A stretch of DNA of 64,000 nucleotides from Thermodesulfobacteriota bacterium (GTDB taxonomy: Bacteria > Desulfobacterota_D > UBA1144 > Nemesobacterales > UBA2774). Positions 1 through 8,263 of this stretch are shown one piece after another. The notes beneath the pieces were generated by a model. The model saw only the letters and a program-made list of their open reading frames with translations. It searched no databases and was not told where the DNA came from. Each line of letters starts with the position of its first letter. Within the stretch, counting starts at the first letter, position 1. The stretch covers positions 310,001-374,000 of the forward strand of contig JBFMCV010000001.1 of NCBI GenBank assembly GCA_040754335.1, read 5' to 3'. Both the position numbers and the translations under genes were made by a program.

Positions 1-865
1 CCTTGAAGCTCACGGGGTTCCGGAGCAGAGAACGCGCCGCCTGTTTTAGATACGACAGCCTTCCCCGCCGGGCTGACTCGCCGGATTCTATTCTGACATT
101 GAGCGAGCCGTACCTGTCGGCTGTGAGCTTCCCCCCTGTGCCGTATACCTTTATCTTGTCTTCGTCGACGGAATTGATGGAGAAGTAGGATTGGACATGG
201 ATACCGCCTGATGTTTTATATTCGAGCATTGCGTTATCGTCCTCGGTCCTGTGCGAGCTTGTACGGGCGAATATTTGGGTGATCTCGTCATTCAGTATAA
301 ACCGTACCAGATCGATATGGTGCGATGCGAGATCTAGGAGCGCCCCTCCTCCGGTGCTCCTGAGCTTTTTCCATTCCGGGAGCTCCCTGCCCGAAGACGT
401 GAACACCGTCCGCATAAAGACCGCGTCCCCGATCGCCCCCGATCCGATGTCCTCCCTGAGAGCCCGGTATACGGGGTTGAAGCGGAGGTTAAATCCCGCC
501 ATGCCCGCGAGACCGCTCTTTTTCCATGTCCTCACGACTTCCTCGGCCTGGGTGCTGTTAATAGCGATCGGTTTTTCGAGATAGACGTGCTTGCCGTACT
601 CAAACGCAGCCACCGCAGCCTCCGAGTGCAAGTGGTTGGGCAGGCAGATGATGACGGCGCTGATGTCCGGCTCGCGGAGGAGCTCTTTGTAGTCCGTGTG
701 GAGCGCCGCCCCTGGGGCGGACACTCCGGCCTTTTCTCTCCTCACCGCGTCTGGCTCGGCGATCGCGGCCAGTCTCAGGCCGGGAATCTTGCTCAGAAAA
801 TTAAGGTAAACAAGGCTGGCGATACGCCCGCACCCGATGAGACCGACGTTCACGTTCTGCGTCAT
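1..865 (-). CDS. Gfo/Idh/MocA family oxidoreductase (partial, 3' end off window)
   Basis: An open frame starting at the ATG complementary to 863-865 runs off the left edge, so about 288 codons are visible. The N-terminus (MTQNVNVGLIGCGRIASL) carries the GCGRIA Rossmann dinucleotide-binding motif. A YLEKPIA segment near residue 95 matches the EKP motif that places the catalytic lysine in this family. The substitution domain follows, with the histidine-containing segment LASHHIDLVRF. Family members are NAD(P)-dependent dehydrogenases, often acting on sugars or nucleotide sugars; the exact substrate cannot be read. The position next to a glycosyltransferase operon fits a sugar role, by inference. 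The gene has no clear Shine-Dalgarno sequence and lacks its 3' end here. Confidence 0.85.
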   Translation of the reverse strand, partial: MTQNVNVGLIGCGRIASLVYLNFLSKIPGLRLAAIAEPDAVRREKAGVSAPGAALHTDYKELLREPDISAVIICLPNHLHSEAAVAAFEYGKHVYLEKPIAINSTQAEEVVRTWKKSGLAGMAGFNLRFNPVYRALREDIGSGAIGDAVFMRTVFTSSGRELPEWKKLRSTGGGALLDLASHHIDLVRFILNDEITQIFARTSSHRTEDDNAMLEYKTSGGIHVQSYFSINSVDEDKIKVYGTGGKLTADRYGSLNVRIESGESARRGRLSYLKQAARSLLRNPVSFK

Positions 866-1012
866 ATATCTAAGCTGTCCCGATTTAATGAAATTATAAG
901 CGCCGTCATTAATTAAGCCCGCTTTCATTCTACCTTAGTCGGGGTTTATTTTACAGGCTGCGCGGTCGCGGATGACATTGCGGATGCAAATAACAGAGGG
1001 GCAGGGCGGTTA

Positions 1013-1056
1013 TGGAGCCGGCGAGAGGGTTCGAACCTTCGGCCCGCTCATTACGA
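1013..1056 (-). pseudogene. tRNA-Thr(CGT) 3'-half fragment
   Basis: Read on the minus strand, this 44-nt stretch matches the 3' half of the intact tRNA-Thr at 2074-2148, from the anticodon CGT through the T arm, the acceptor 3' strand and an encoded CCA. Identity is 38 of 44, and all six differences are transitions. Homology stops sharply at the anticodon; no D arm or 5' acceptor strand lies upstream. It is in direct orientation with the intact tRNA about 1 kb away, with only a dehydrogenase gene between. The layout resembles an att remnant left by a tRNA-targeting integrase, but a decayed duplicate tRNA is equally possible. Confidence 0.7.
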
Positions 1057-1104
1057 CGGCTGCAATAAGAGAGAATAGATTTATTTCCGGAACCTGTTTG
1101 TAAC

Positions 1105-1899
1105 TCAGTCCACCATGAGCATGCCGCCGTTTACATGTATCGTCTGGCCGGTGATGAATGTGCTCGCATCTGAGGCCAGAAACACAGTCGTCCCGGCCAA
1201 GTCTTCAGCCATGCCCATGCGTCCCATTGGGATGTATTTTACGAATTGGTACAGCAGATCCCGGTGGTCTGCGTGCATAGGCGTGTCGACCGCTCCCGGG
1301 GCGATGTTGTTAACGCGAACTCCTTTGGGAGCCACGTCCTGGGCCGCAGCCCTGGTCAAGGTCTGAAGGGCCGCTTTCGAAGAGCAATAGTCCACACCTC
1401 CGCCGTCCTGGTTGAAAACCGAAGCCCGGGACGACCACGAGCTCCCGATATTAATTACGCTGCCCCGCCCGGCTTTCACCATCTCTTTAAGTACCGCCTT
1501 CATTATCCTCATCGGGGCCCGGACGTTTACCGAGTAAATATCATCCCAGGTCTTGTCGTCGACCGTGAGCATATCGGCGAAAGTCATGAACCCTGCGTTA
1601 TTGATAAGCACGTCGATCCTGCGGCTCATATCCATAGCTGCGTTTACGATCAACTCAGGCGCGTCCTCAGCCGTCACGTCCGTAACGACAGTTCTTGCTT
1701 TGCGCCCTGTCGCGCGTACCGTATCCGCTGCAGCATCGAGATCGCCGGGACTCCTGCCCACAAGGACGAGGTCACTCCCCTGATAAGCGAGCGCCTGGGA
1801 TAAAGTCAGGCCTATCCCCTTTCCTGCGCCTGTAACTATGCTGCAGTAACCGTTCAAGTCGAATAGATTCTTAGAAACGTCCGGTACGGGAAGGGCCAT
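1105..1899 (-). CDS. Short-chain dehydrogenase/reductase (SDR)
   Basis: Classical SDR of 264 residues. The TGAGKGIG nucleotide-binding glycine motif is near residue 23, the NNAG motif near residue 100, and the Ser...Tyr-X-X-X-Lys catalytic set lies in NIGSSWSS and YCSSK. A C-terminal NGG near the end is typical of the family. The product is a cytosolic NAD(P)H-dependent oxidoreductase; sequence alone does not separate 3-oxoacyl-ACP reductase from gluconate/glucose dehydrogenase types. The start is supported by an AAGGGGGA box about 8 nt upstream. The gene stands alone, flanked by a tRNA-Thr fragment and an intact tRNA-Thr, with a 24-bp dyad in its leader. Confidence 0.88.
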   Translation of the reverse strand: MALPVPDVSKNLFDLNGYCSIVTGAGKGIGLTLSQALAYQGSDLVLVGRSPGDLDAAADTVRATGRKARTVVTDVTAEDAPELIVNAAMDMSRRIDVLINNAGFMTFADMLTVDDKTWDDIYSVNVRAPMRIMKAVLKEMVKAGRGSVINIGSSWSSRASVFNQDGGGVDYCSSKAALQTLTRAAAQDVAPKGVRVNNIAPGAVDTPMHADHRDLLYQFVKYIPMGRMGMAEDLAGTTVFLASDASTFITGQTIHVNGGMLMVD

Positions 1900-1917
1900 T
1901 ATTGTATCCCCCTTGAA

Positions 1918-1941
1918 ACGAATTGCGCATATGCAATTCGT
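1918..1941. promoter_or_regulatory. 24-bp palindromic operator candidate
   Basis: Perfect 9-bp arms ACGAATTGC and GCAATTCGT flank a 6-nt centre. The dyad lies about 20 nt upstream of the SDR start at 1899 and just downstream of a TATAAT (minus strand, 1961-1966), so it would fall in the 5' leader or early transcribed region. A TTGAAA at 1986-1991 is a possible -35 but with a long 19-nt spacer. The size and symmetry fit a dimeric TetR/MarR/LacI-type repressor site. No regulator gene is adjacent. Confidence 0.45.
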
Positions 1942-2073
1942 AATTGGATTTTAGCGTTACATTATACAAGACTAAAATGAAATTTTTTCAAATTCTTGCT
2001 TGTTCTGAGACAGGATGTGGAAAAAAACCGCTTTAGTTGCTTAATGAATGTGTTGTAAATTCCTATGATAACT

Positions 2074-2148
2074 TGGAGCCGACGAGAGGATTTGAACCTC
2101 CGACCTGCTCATTACGAGTGAGCTGCTCTACCACTGAGCTACGTCGGC
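2074..2148 (-). tRNA. tRNA-Thr (anticodon CGT)
   Basis: A full cloverleaf of 75 nt with encoded CCA reads on the minus strand. The acceptor stem is GCCGACG/CGTCGGC, the D stem GCTC/GAGC, the anticodon stem GCTCA/TGAGC, and the loop CTCGTAA gives anticodon CGT at 34-36. The T arm is GGAGG-TTCAAAT-CCTCT. It decodes ACG threonine codons. Confidence 0.97.
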
Positions 2149-2218
2149 CTGGTTGTGAGCGTTATATTATACGGTGTAGCGGGATTTTTTCAAAAAAGGG
2201 AATGCGGATGTCGCGATC

Positions 2219-2869
2219 TTACTTGTCCTCGCATACCCATTGGTAGCTGTAAGAGATATCGTACATGTTGTTGCTCTTGTCCCTCGCGTGTCCGCATACG
2301 ACGTCGGCGTCGAGAGTGAGCTCCCCGCCTTCGTCGGAGATAAAGAATTCATACTGCGGGCTGCACTGGCCGCTGCACCTCTTGTAAAGGTCCTGTCCGT
2401 CGGTGCCCTTGCCTCTCGAAAAGTTCGAGAACCAGTCCTGAACTTCGGACATCGAGCCGAACTTTTTGTCGTATTCGAACGGAGTCTTCTCCGTCTGCTC
2501 CAGTAAGGCCTGGCACTTGGCGTAGTCGGAATAGCTTGTCAGAAACTTCTGGGGCACGGCTTTAAAGACAATGACCGGCTTGGGCACGAGCTCGCATCCA
2601 GCCGGGCACATGTCGGCCGGCTTCTCGGCGTTGGGTATGCCGGCTTGCGCTTTTTGCAGTATGGCGCCGGATTCGTATCTCACGGACCCCGGTTTATTGC
2701 TTTCGTTTGCGAAGAGGGATGCAGTCGCGTGGGTTGTCTCTTCCACGATGTCCTTCTCAATATTCGAACACTTGGTTTCCTCCGCCACGGCGGTGTAAAG
2801 CTGGAAGAGGAAAGTGAAAAGGAGAGCCGGCGGAATGAATAACAGCGTTTTACTTATTCTGTATGTCAT
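2219..2869 (-). CDS. Secreted cysteine-containing hypothetical protein
   Basis: The 216-residue start at 2869 is preferred over an upstream in-frame start because AGGAG sits 9 nt before it. The product opens with a clear signal peptide: basic MTYRISK, a long hydrophobic stretch, then TAVAEE as a likely signal peptidase I site near residue 30. The mature part has several cysteines, including CPAGC, CSGQC and a final WVCEDK, suggesting periplasmic disulphides. I do not recognise a family. It lies downstream of the glycan-type operon but is separated by about 300 nt, so co-transcription is uncertain. Confidence 0.7.
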   Translation of the reverse strand: MTYRISKTLLFIPPALLFTFLFQLYTAVAEETKCSNIEKDIVEETTHATASLFANESNKPGSVRYESGAILQKAQAGIPNAEKPADMCPAGCELVPKPVIVFKAVPQKFLTSYSDYAKCQALLEQTEKTPFEYDKKFGSMSEVQDWFSNFSRGKGTDGQDLYKRCSGQCSPQYEFFISDEGGELTLDADVVCGHARDKSNNMYDISYSYQWVCEDK

Positions 2870-3018
2870 ATAAGTTACTCCTGTGTTCTTATTATTTATG
2901 GCAGCAAGGATAGAAGGTAGCCACTTAATACCCACTAAATATACACCCAAAAAAACTCCATATTAATGTTTATTTTAATTGGGGGAGTCATTGTTTGTGC
3001 CTCGTTATTATCTTTTTC

Positions 3019-3108
3019 CAAGATGTCGTACTTTCTTAATGATGCGGCCCTGTCGAGTATTTCTTTCGGGAAGGCGAAATCGCTCGAATTATAGTACCTG
3101 CATGTCCG
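3019..3108 (-). pseudogene. Remnant of a second PP-loop protein C-terminus
   Basis: Minus-strand codons here encode RTCRYYNSSDF...EILDRA...YDIL, which aligns without gaps over about 30 residues to RSCRYLNRSDF...EIMSYA...WDIV of the neighbouring PP-loop protein (its residues 331-360, DNA 3273-3362). DNA similarity is visible as well. No other part of the PP-loop gene is recognisable here, so this is most likely the tail of a duplicated and deleted paralogue. The frame is short and has no good start of its own. Confidence 0.6.
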
Positions 3109-3170
3109 TACCCGACGCAGAGGCAAGCCCTTCTTACAGGGGCGCCGAATCATCGGTGCGATAAAGCGGG

Positions 3171-4352
3171 CTAGCTAACCTGAGTTCTTTTTATTGCGTC
3201 ATTTAGTTTTATTCTCGTAACCCTGAGCGTCTGGAGTATGCGGCTTCTGATGTATGCGTATGAGAGATTGGCGACGATGTCCCATCTTTTCTTCTGCCAG
3301 GCGTAGCTCATAATCTCGTGTGCGAATGAAAAATCGCTCCTGTTCAAGTATCTGCAGCTTCGTATGAGACCGCCGGTCAGAGGACTCTGAAATGTGGAGT
3401 AGCGTTCCAAGACCCCGAGCATGTCGAGCGTCATCATCGTGCGGAGGCACTTCTCGCATTTGGAGCAGTTGAGTGCGCTGTCGTCGAGAGCGCAGACCCT
3501 CAGTTTGTCGCAGGCCTCTTCCCAATAGGCTATCGCCTCCGTTTTTTCTGTCCTGGTGAAGCCGCTGCCGTGGTGTATCACCTGCGTCGCTTCCGTCGAA
3601 AGGAGGTAGTCAATTCCTGGATCGGAGCCCCAGGGCATGAGACTTGTAAAGCTGTGAGACGAGGGTACGTGGAACATAGCGGTCCGTCGTCCTACTGCGT
3701 GCGCGGCGCCGATCAGGGCCGAGCCGTGGAATAAACCCCAGTTCCGCCGCGTGCCGAATTGCTGGCAGTTCGTTCTGCAGCTTATCAGCTTTATCCCGAG
3801 CCTGTCGCACATAGCCGAGTAGGCATCTCTCAGAAGCGGAAAGGATTTAGGGTGTTCCAGCTTTATGTCGAAGCCTTGTACGAATAGAAGGTGCGATATC
3901 TGTACGGATTTCGGAAGCTCGTTTCTCGGCAGATAAGACTTTAAGGTGAAAAAGGAATCCACTCCGCCGGAGAACGCCGACATCACAATATCCCGGCCGT
4001 TTTCAGTGCCCGGGGGGATCAGGGATTCGCACTCTATACGGATCGGTATGAATCTCCAGGGAAACCACATGCAGAAGGGCATTTGATATTCGTTGATCCC
4101 GAGAAGAAGACGCGGGGAGACTTCTCCTCTCACCTCTATATCCTCGCCGTACTGCATGGCCACGAGCAGCATCGTGGAAAGGAAGGGGTCGGCCCTGTCT
4201 GTAACGAGGTCCGACCATTCTTCGGGAAGCTCGAACCAGAGCCTTTCGGGCATGCCGGGGAGAGGGGTTTTGAACTCGATCCTGGCCGATACTGTAAGCA
4301 TCCCGTCTTTAGAAGATATATCCGGATGATTGATTATCATTTTACGAGCCAC
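3171..4352 (-). CDS. PP-loop ATP pyrophosphatase superfamily protein with CxxCxxC metal site
   Basis: The 393-residue protein holds the SGGVDS PP-loop at residues 128-133, the ATP-pyrophosphate binding motif of N-type ATP pyrophosphatases (asparagine synthetase, QueC, GuaA, NadE). A cysteine cluster NCSKCEKC (C296, C299, C302) recalls the zinc site of QueC. The N-terminal 120 residues match no domain I recognise, and there is no glutaminase domain, so it is not a classical asparagine synthetase. Such enzymes adenylate a carboxylate or carbonyl before amide or nitrile formation. It is the last gene of a five-gene operon and its start overlaps the preceding glycosyltransferase by 16 nt. Its substrate is unknown. 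Confidence 0.8.
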   Translation of the reverse strand: MARKMIINHPDISSKDGMLTVSARIEFKTPLPGMPERLWFELPEEWSDLVTDRADPFLSTMLLVAMQYGEDIEVRGEVSPRLLLGINEYQMPFCMWFPWRFIPIRIECESLIPPGTENGRDIVMSAFSGGVDSFFTLKSYLPRNELPKSVQISHLLFVQGFDIKLEHPKSFPLLRDAYSAMCDRLGIKLISCRTNCQQFGTRRNWGLFHGSALIGAAHAVGRRTAMFHVPSSHSFTSLMPWGSDPGIDYLLSTEATQVIHHGSGFTRTEKTEAIAYWEEACDKLRVCALDDSALNCSKCEKCLRTMMTLDMLGVLERYSTFQSPLTGGLIRSCRYLNRSDFSFAHEIMSYAWQKKRWDIVANLSYAYIRSRILQTLRVTRIKLNDAIKRTQVS

Positions 4353-5854
4353 ACTCTCGAAAGCGAGCCGTTAATCATCTGTCTTCTTTCAACAGCCGAT
4401 CTCCTCGCAAAGGTTTTCTTTTCGTGTCTCAATATATAATCGGCTTCCTCTCCGATTTCCTTGTGGTTAATCCTGTAATGGTAAAGCACATAAGGTATGC
4501 GTAAAATGTCGTATTTTTCGGTCACTCTCAGGACGATGTCGTAATCCTCGGCGTAGCTTCCGAGGTTGATTTCGTCAAAACCGTTCATCTCTTCGAGGAC
4601 GGTTCGTCTCCATATGCGGGCTGCGCCGACTCCATCTGTCCTGAGGATGTTATTCCTGTCGTATTCCTCGTGTTTCACGACACGGTATTCCTCCAGCACA
4701 TTGTCGTCGGGCCCAATGCAGTCGTAATAGGAAACGCCGAGTGCGAATCCGGGGTTGGATTCCATATAGTCATACATTATAGAAAGCGCATCGGAGGTGT
4801 AAAGGTCGTCCGAGTCGAGCTGACAAATATACTTTCCCCTTGCGTGCCTTATCCCCGTATTTAGGGCGGCGGCAGTGTTGCACGCGATTTCGCTCCTGAG
4901 GACGGTTATGTCGCCCCTTCCGGTGTACTTCGATGCGGTTTCGAAGCCGCCGTCCGTGGAGCCGTTGTCCACGATTATGATCTCGTATCTTTTCCACTCG
5001 CTCTTTAAAACGCTTTCGATAGTACGCCCAATATATTTTTCACGGTTGTAGAGAGGAATGACGACGCTTATCTCAGGCCCGGCCGGGTCTTTCGATGTGC
5101 CTTCCGTCGCGCGGACGGGCTGGCCGGAGAGAAACGCCCCGCGCCTTTTAAGCGAGGCGTAGCAGGCATCCCGGTACTCGCCTTCTTCCTCCTGACTATA
5201 ATCGAGATATGAGCGGTCCGTATTTGCGGGACCTGTTAACCCCGTGCTCCCGGCGGTATGTAAAACCCTGTAAAGTGGTTCCTCGACCCGGGCTATCTCG
5301 AATCTCTCGAAAACCCTTAACCTGAGGTCATATTCGAAAGAGTATTTCAATCCGCTGTCGTAACAACCAACCGCATCGAACACCTCTCTCCTCATGGCGT
5401 GTACGGATCCTATCAAGGACGCTTCCGAGTAGTCGAAATTATCGGTTTTTGCCGTCACGGCTTCCTCGCCCTCCGCTCTTTCCTCGATGTAATTGCCGTA
5501 TACGTAACCTATCGATTCCTTAGAATACAGATATTTCATATAGCTGACTACCAGGCCCGGAAGGAGAATCACCGGTTGGGTTATCAGGAAAATCGCATCA
5601 CCTTCGGAGAGTGCGATTCCCCTGTTGAGGATGCTGCCTGCGTGCTCCGATTTGAAATCCGATTCAATAAACAACGCCAAGGCGTAATCTCTAGCTAGGG
5701 ATTCTCTCAAAGAGCTATACACTGAGTTGTCAACGAGGCATATTGTCTGATCCTCTTCTCCACACTGAGCGAAAATGCTTTTTAGTGTTTCATCCAATCC
5801 TGCGGATGCGTTTGGGACCGGCAGTATGAAAGTCGCTTTCCTCATCGTGGGCAC
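4337..5854 (-). CDS. Tandem family 2 glycosyltransferase
   Basis: A 505-residue protein with two GT-A type segments. The second, from about residue 260, is a clear GT2 domain: ISVVIPLYNREKYIGRTIES, IIIVDNGSTDGG and the metal/nucleotide-binding CQLDSDDLY. The first 250 residues follow the same layout (ATFILPVPNASAGLDETLKS, TICLVDNS) but are more divergent, so the N-terminal copy may be inactive or have another donor. No membrane spans are evident, so it is probably cytosolic. It may start at the GTG of 5854 or an ATG at 5845; neither has a strong ribosome site. It sits between the nucleotidyltransferase (19-nt gap) and the PP-loop gene (overlap). Confidence 0.88.
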   Translation of the reverse strand: MPTMRKATFILPVPNASAGLDETLKSIFAQCGEEDQTICLVDNSVYSSLRESLARDYALALFIESDFKSEHAGSILNRGIALSEGDAIFLITQPVILLPGLVVSYMKYLYSKESIGYVYGNYIEERAEGEEAVTAKTDNFDYSEASLIGSVHAMRREVFDAVGCYDSGLKYSFEYDLRLRVFERFEIARVEEPLYRVLHTAGSTGLTGPANTDRSYLDYSQEEEGEYRDACYASLKRRGAFLSGQPVRATEGTSKDPAGPEISVVIPLYNREKYIGRTIESVLKSEWKRYEIIIVDNGSTDGGFETASKYTGRGDITVLRSEIACNTAAALNTGIRHARGKYICQLDSDDLYTSDALSIMYDYMESNPGFALGVSYYDCIGPDDNVLEEYRVVKHEEYDRNNILRTDGVGAARIWRRTVLEEMNGFDEINLGSYAEDYDIVLRVTEKYDILRIPYVLYHYRINHKEIGEEADYILRHEKKTFARRSAVERRQMINGSLSRVWLVK

Positions 5855-5873
5855 ACAACCCGAATGTTATTAC

Positions 5874-7304
5874 CTAATTCTCATGATCTGAAGACAGGAA
5901 TTCCATCAAGTTATTCCTGAGCGCCTCCGATAATGCTCTCAAATCGAGGTATCTATCGTATACGCTCTTCTCATCCCGGTTCATTGCATTCTCCTTCACG
6001 ACTGCAGCTTGAAGTGCTTCATAGGCCGGTTCGCGGATGTTAGCGACCTCAAAACCCCGCACAAGCCTCTCCGCATTGTTTCTGAACGATTCGTATCTTC
6101 CATAGTCCTCAAGGTTGCGGGGGCACCTCAGCTGCGGGAATATGGCGTATGTTCGGATCAATAAGCCGTCAGTGCAAAGCTTTCCCGTTAAGGTGAGCGG
6201 TTCCCCGTTCCTGATGTCGATGAACCTCACGCTGTCTTCAGGGAGGGTAAGGCAGAATTTTTCGAATCGATCCCTCGACATGACCCTTAAGCTCCGCTCT
6301 CTTTTCCCACTGTAATACCCTATGAGTTTTTCCGAGGTTTTATAGTACGCGGGGTCATAGAGATAAACGTCATCATACATCATGCGTGAGAACAATATGG
6401 AATGTGTTCGCACTTCGCGCTCGATGGCTTCGGGAACTCCCGTCATGAACTCTTTCGATCTATGCTTCTCGCTTTCCATATTAACTGGAGCCTTCATGGT
6501 TATATCTTCACGCTCCTCCTGCGGGGAATCCGGAAAGCAGATACCCGCCGAAATATCAAAAAAATGAAGGAGTCTGATTAGTATCATCTCATAAAGGGAG
6601 TCGGTTTTATCTGTTTTGCTCATTAGCTTTCTTATCTCATTTCTCAGGCTTACATATGGAGCGGGCGTTTCCTCGTCTTTCCGGGCCTCGCGGAAGCCGT
6701 TTTCTATCGATTGAAAGCTTCTTTCCAGCACTCTCTCCCTGAGCGCGCGCTCTAGTCCGTTATCGGCCTGATAACCTAAATTCTGCTGAATTGCCTCTAG
6801 CCTCCAGTGCGCTTTGTAAAAGTGGTGCAGCCCTTTCACGATTCTCCCGAAAGTGTGGCTGTAGATCATCTCATCCTTTTGAAATAACTTCCGCGGCCGT
6901 CCATAGCTTTTACCGGAAAAAAGATCACCCACGAGAGCCCATTCGCCGGCTGAGTAAATCAGAACGTGAGTCCCCAATTTGTCTTTTCCAAAGGGCGGCA
7001 GCAGATACCTGAGTTTTGTTTCGAGCCTATTAATGAGCCTGTATTCGTCAAGCGCGCTAAGGTCCTTAATCACGATAACAAAATCTATGTCGCTCAACCC
7101 GGGTGCGATGTCTCCGTTCGACATGCTTCCGGCGAGGTATACCGAGCGTATTTCGGTGGTCAGACGGAAAACCAGGGACACGAATCCCGAGCACAATATA
7201 TATGCCCATCTTCCGATTACTCCGCCCCCTTTTGACCGGCTGATTTTAAATAAAAAAGCTTTGAGGCTCATATCACTGAAAATCGAATTGAAGATACGGT
7301 TCAA
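5874..7304 (-). CDS. Nucleotidyltransferase-fold (pol beta-like) protein
   Basis: The 476-residue protein contains LAGSMSNGDIAPGLSDIDFV: the GS motif at residues 59-60 and aspartates D72 and D74 form the signature of the pol beta-like nucleotidyltransferase superfamily. A third carboxylate is not obvious by eye. The rest is long and helix-rich, with no second family I recognise. Nucleotidyltransferases of this kind transfer NMP to small molecules, proteins or RNA; the acceptor is unknown. The gene overlaps the upstream glycosyltransferase by 4 nt (ATGA), showing translational coupling. The length is well above that of minimal MNT toxins or antitoxins, and no HEPN partner is present, which argues against a toxin-antitoxin role. 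Confidence 0.78.
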   Translation of the reverse strand: MNRIFNSIFSDMSLKAFLFKISRSKGGGVIGRWAYILCSGFVSLVFRLTTEIRSVYLAGSMSNGDIAPGLSDIDFVIVIKDLSALDEYRLINRLETKLRYLLPPFGKDKLGTHVLIYSAGEWALVGDLFSGKSYGRPRKLFQKDEMIYSHTFGRIVKGLHHFYKAHWRLEAIQQNLGYQADNGLERALRERVLERSFQSIENGFREARKDEETPAPYVSLRNEIRKLMSKTDKTDSLYEMILIRLLHFFDISAGICFPDSPQEEREDITMKAPVNMESEKHRSKEFMTGVPEAIEREVRTHSILFSRMMYDDVYLYDPAYYKTSEKLIGYYSGKRERSLRVMSRDRFEKFCLTLPEDSVRFIDIRNGEPLTLTGKLCTDGLLIRTYAIFPQLRCPRNLEDYGRYESFRNNAERLVRGFEVANIREPAYEALQAAVVKENAMNRDEKSVYDRYLDLRALSEALRNNLMEFLSSDHEN

Positions 7305-8260
7305 CCGCTAATCCGCGACTGTGTCGGCTCGTATGAAGGTACGGTCTTCCGCGACTCCGAATAAAATCCCGCGTAATAAAAGATAAGGAAAAGAGCGACG
7401 AAAGGGGATAAAAGAAGATATTCGGCTCCTCTGCCTATCGCGCTCGACAGCTTTAACCAGGAATAGTATTTTTGGATTGTCGATTTGGAAATTCCGTATA
7501 TTGTGGGCTTTCTCGTTCTTTCTCCGTCACGGGCCAGCACCGCCCTGTAAAAACTCCCGCCGTACCTGATCCTCTGGTCGAGGTAACCCTTAAGATCTTT
7601 TTCCTCGTGATGATCGATAAACTTCCTTGGGAAGAAATATACCGGTATGCCCCGGGATGCCATCCTCATGCCGAATTCTCCGTCCTCACCCGTAAGAAAA
7701 TACTCGTTGAAATTCCCAAGTGCCTCGAATATCTCTCTCCTGAAAACCGCGCCTCGCGACGGCGGCAGGCTGAAGCTCGTGACAACGTCTTTGTTGAGGT
7801 CCCGTTCGTCCAGCATCTGAATCAATGTCATCTGAAAATATATACTCTGCACGTACCTGAACACGCTCGGACCCGTGGGTCTTATATTATGCGTGATTAT
7901 CATCGCTTCCGGATGGTTCTCGAAAAACTCGATCACTTCCGTCAGATAACTGTCCGGCAGTGTGTAGTCATCGGCGATAAATCCTACGAGCTCTCCCCTC
8001 GACTTGCTAAGGCCGAAGTTCCTTGTCGAGGCGACGCCTTCGTTTGCTTTCTTGAAATATCTGATATCGAGGGAGTTCTTGAATTGATCGATAACGGGGC
8101 GATTGTCTGTTTCAGATCCGTCGTCGACTACTATCACCTCAAACGATGTATTCCCCTTTCTCATTCTGGATATCGAGTCGAGACATCTCCTCAAGGCTTC
8201 TCTGCGGTTGTAAGTTAGAACTACGAGTGATATATCGATTATCTGGTTATTCTTCGTCAT
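7301..8260 (-). CDS. Family 2 glycosyltransferase
   Basis: A 319-residue GT2 enzyme. ISLVVLTYNRREALRRCLDS and VIVVDDGSE form the nucleotide-sugar binding half, FIADDYTLP supplies the DxD-like metal site, and GEDGEFGMRMASRG is the acceptor-side ED motif. A hydrophobic stretch near residues 275-300 (EYLLLSPFVALFLIFYYAGF) may be a membrane anchor, suggesting action on a lipid-linked acceptor at the inner membrane. Three nucleotides separate it from the HprK-like gene upstream, and it overlaps the nucleotidyltransferase gene downstream. The donor and acceptor sugars cannot be deduced. Confidence 0.9.
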   Translation of the reverse strand: MTKNNQIIDISLVVLTYNRREALRRCLDSISRMRKGNTSFEVIVVDDGSETDNRPVIDQFKNSLDIRYFKKANEGVASTRNFGLSKSRGELVGFIADDYTLPDSYLTEVIEFFENHPEAMIITHNIRPTGPSVFRYVQSIYFQMTLIQMLDERDLNKDVVTSFSLPPSRGAVFRREIFEALGNFNEYFLTGEDGEFGMRMASRGIPVYFFPRKFIDHHEEKDLKGYLDQRIRYGGSFYRAVLARDGERTRKPTIYGISKSTIQKYYSWLKLSSAIGRGAEYLLLSPFVALFLIFYYAGFYSESRKTVPSYEPTQSRISG

Positions 8261-8263
8261 AGC

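Noticed and set aside
5874-7304. MNT/HEPN toxin-antitoxin interpretation of the nucleotidyltransferase
   Set aside because: The protein is far too long for MntA and no HEPN partner gene is adjacent.
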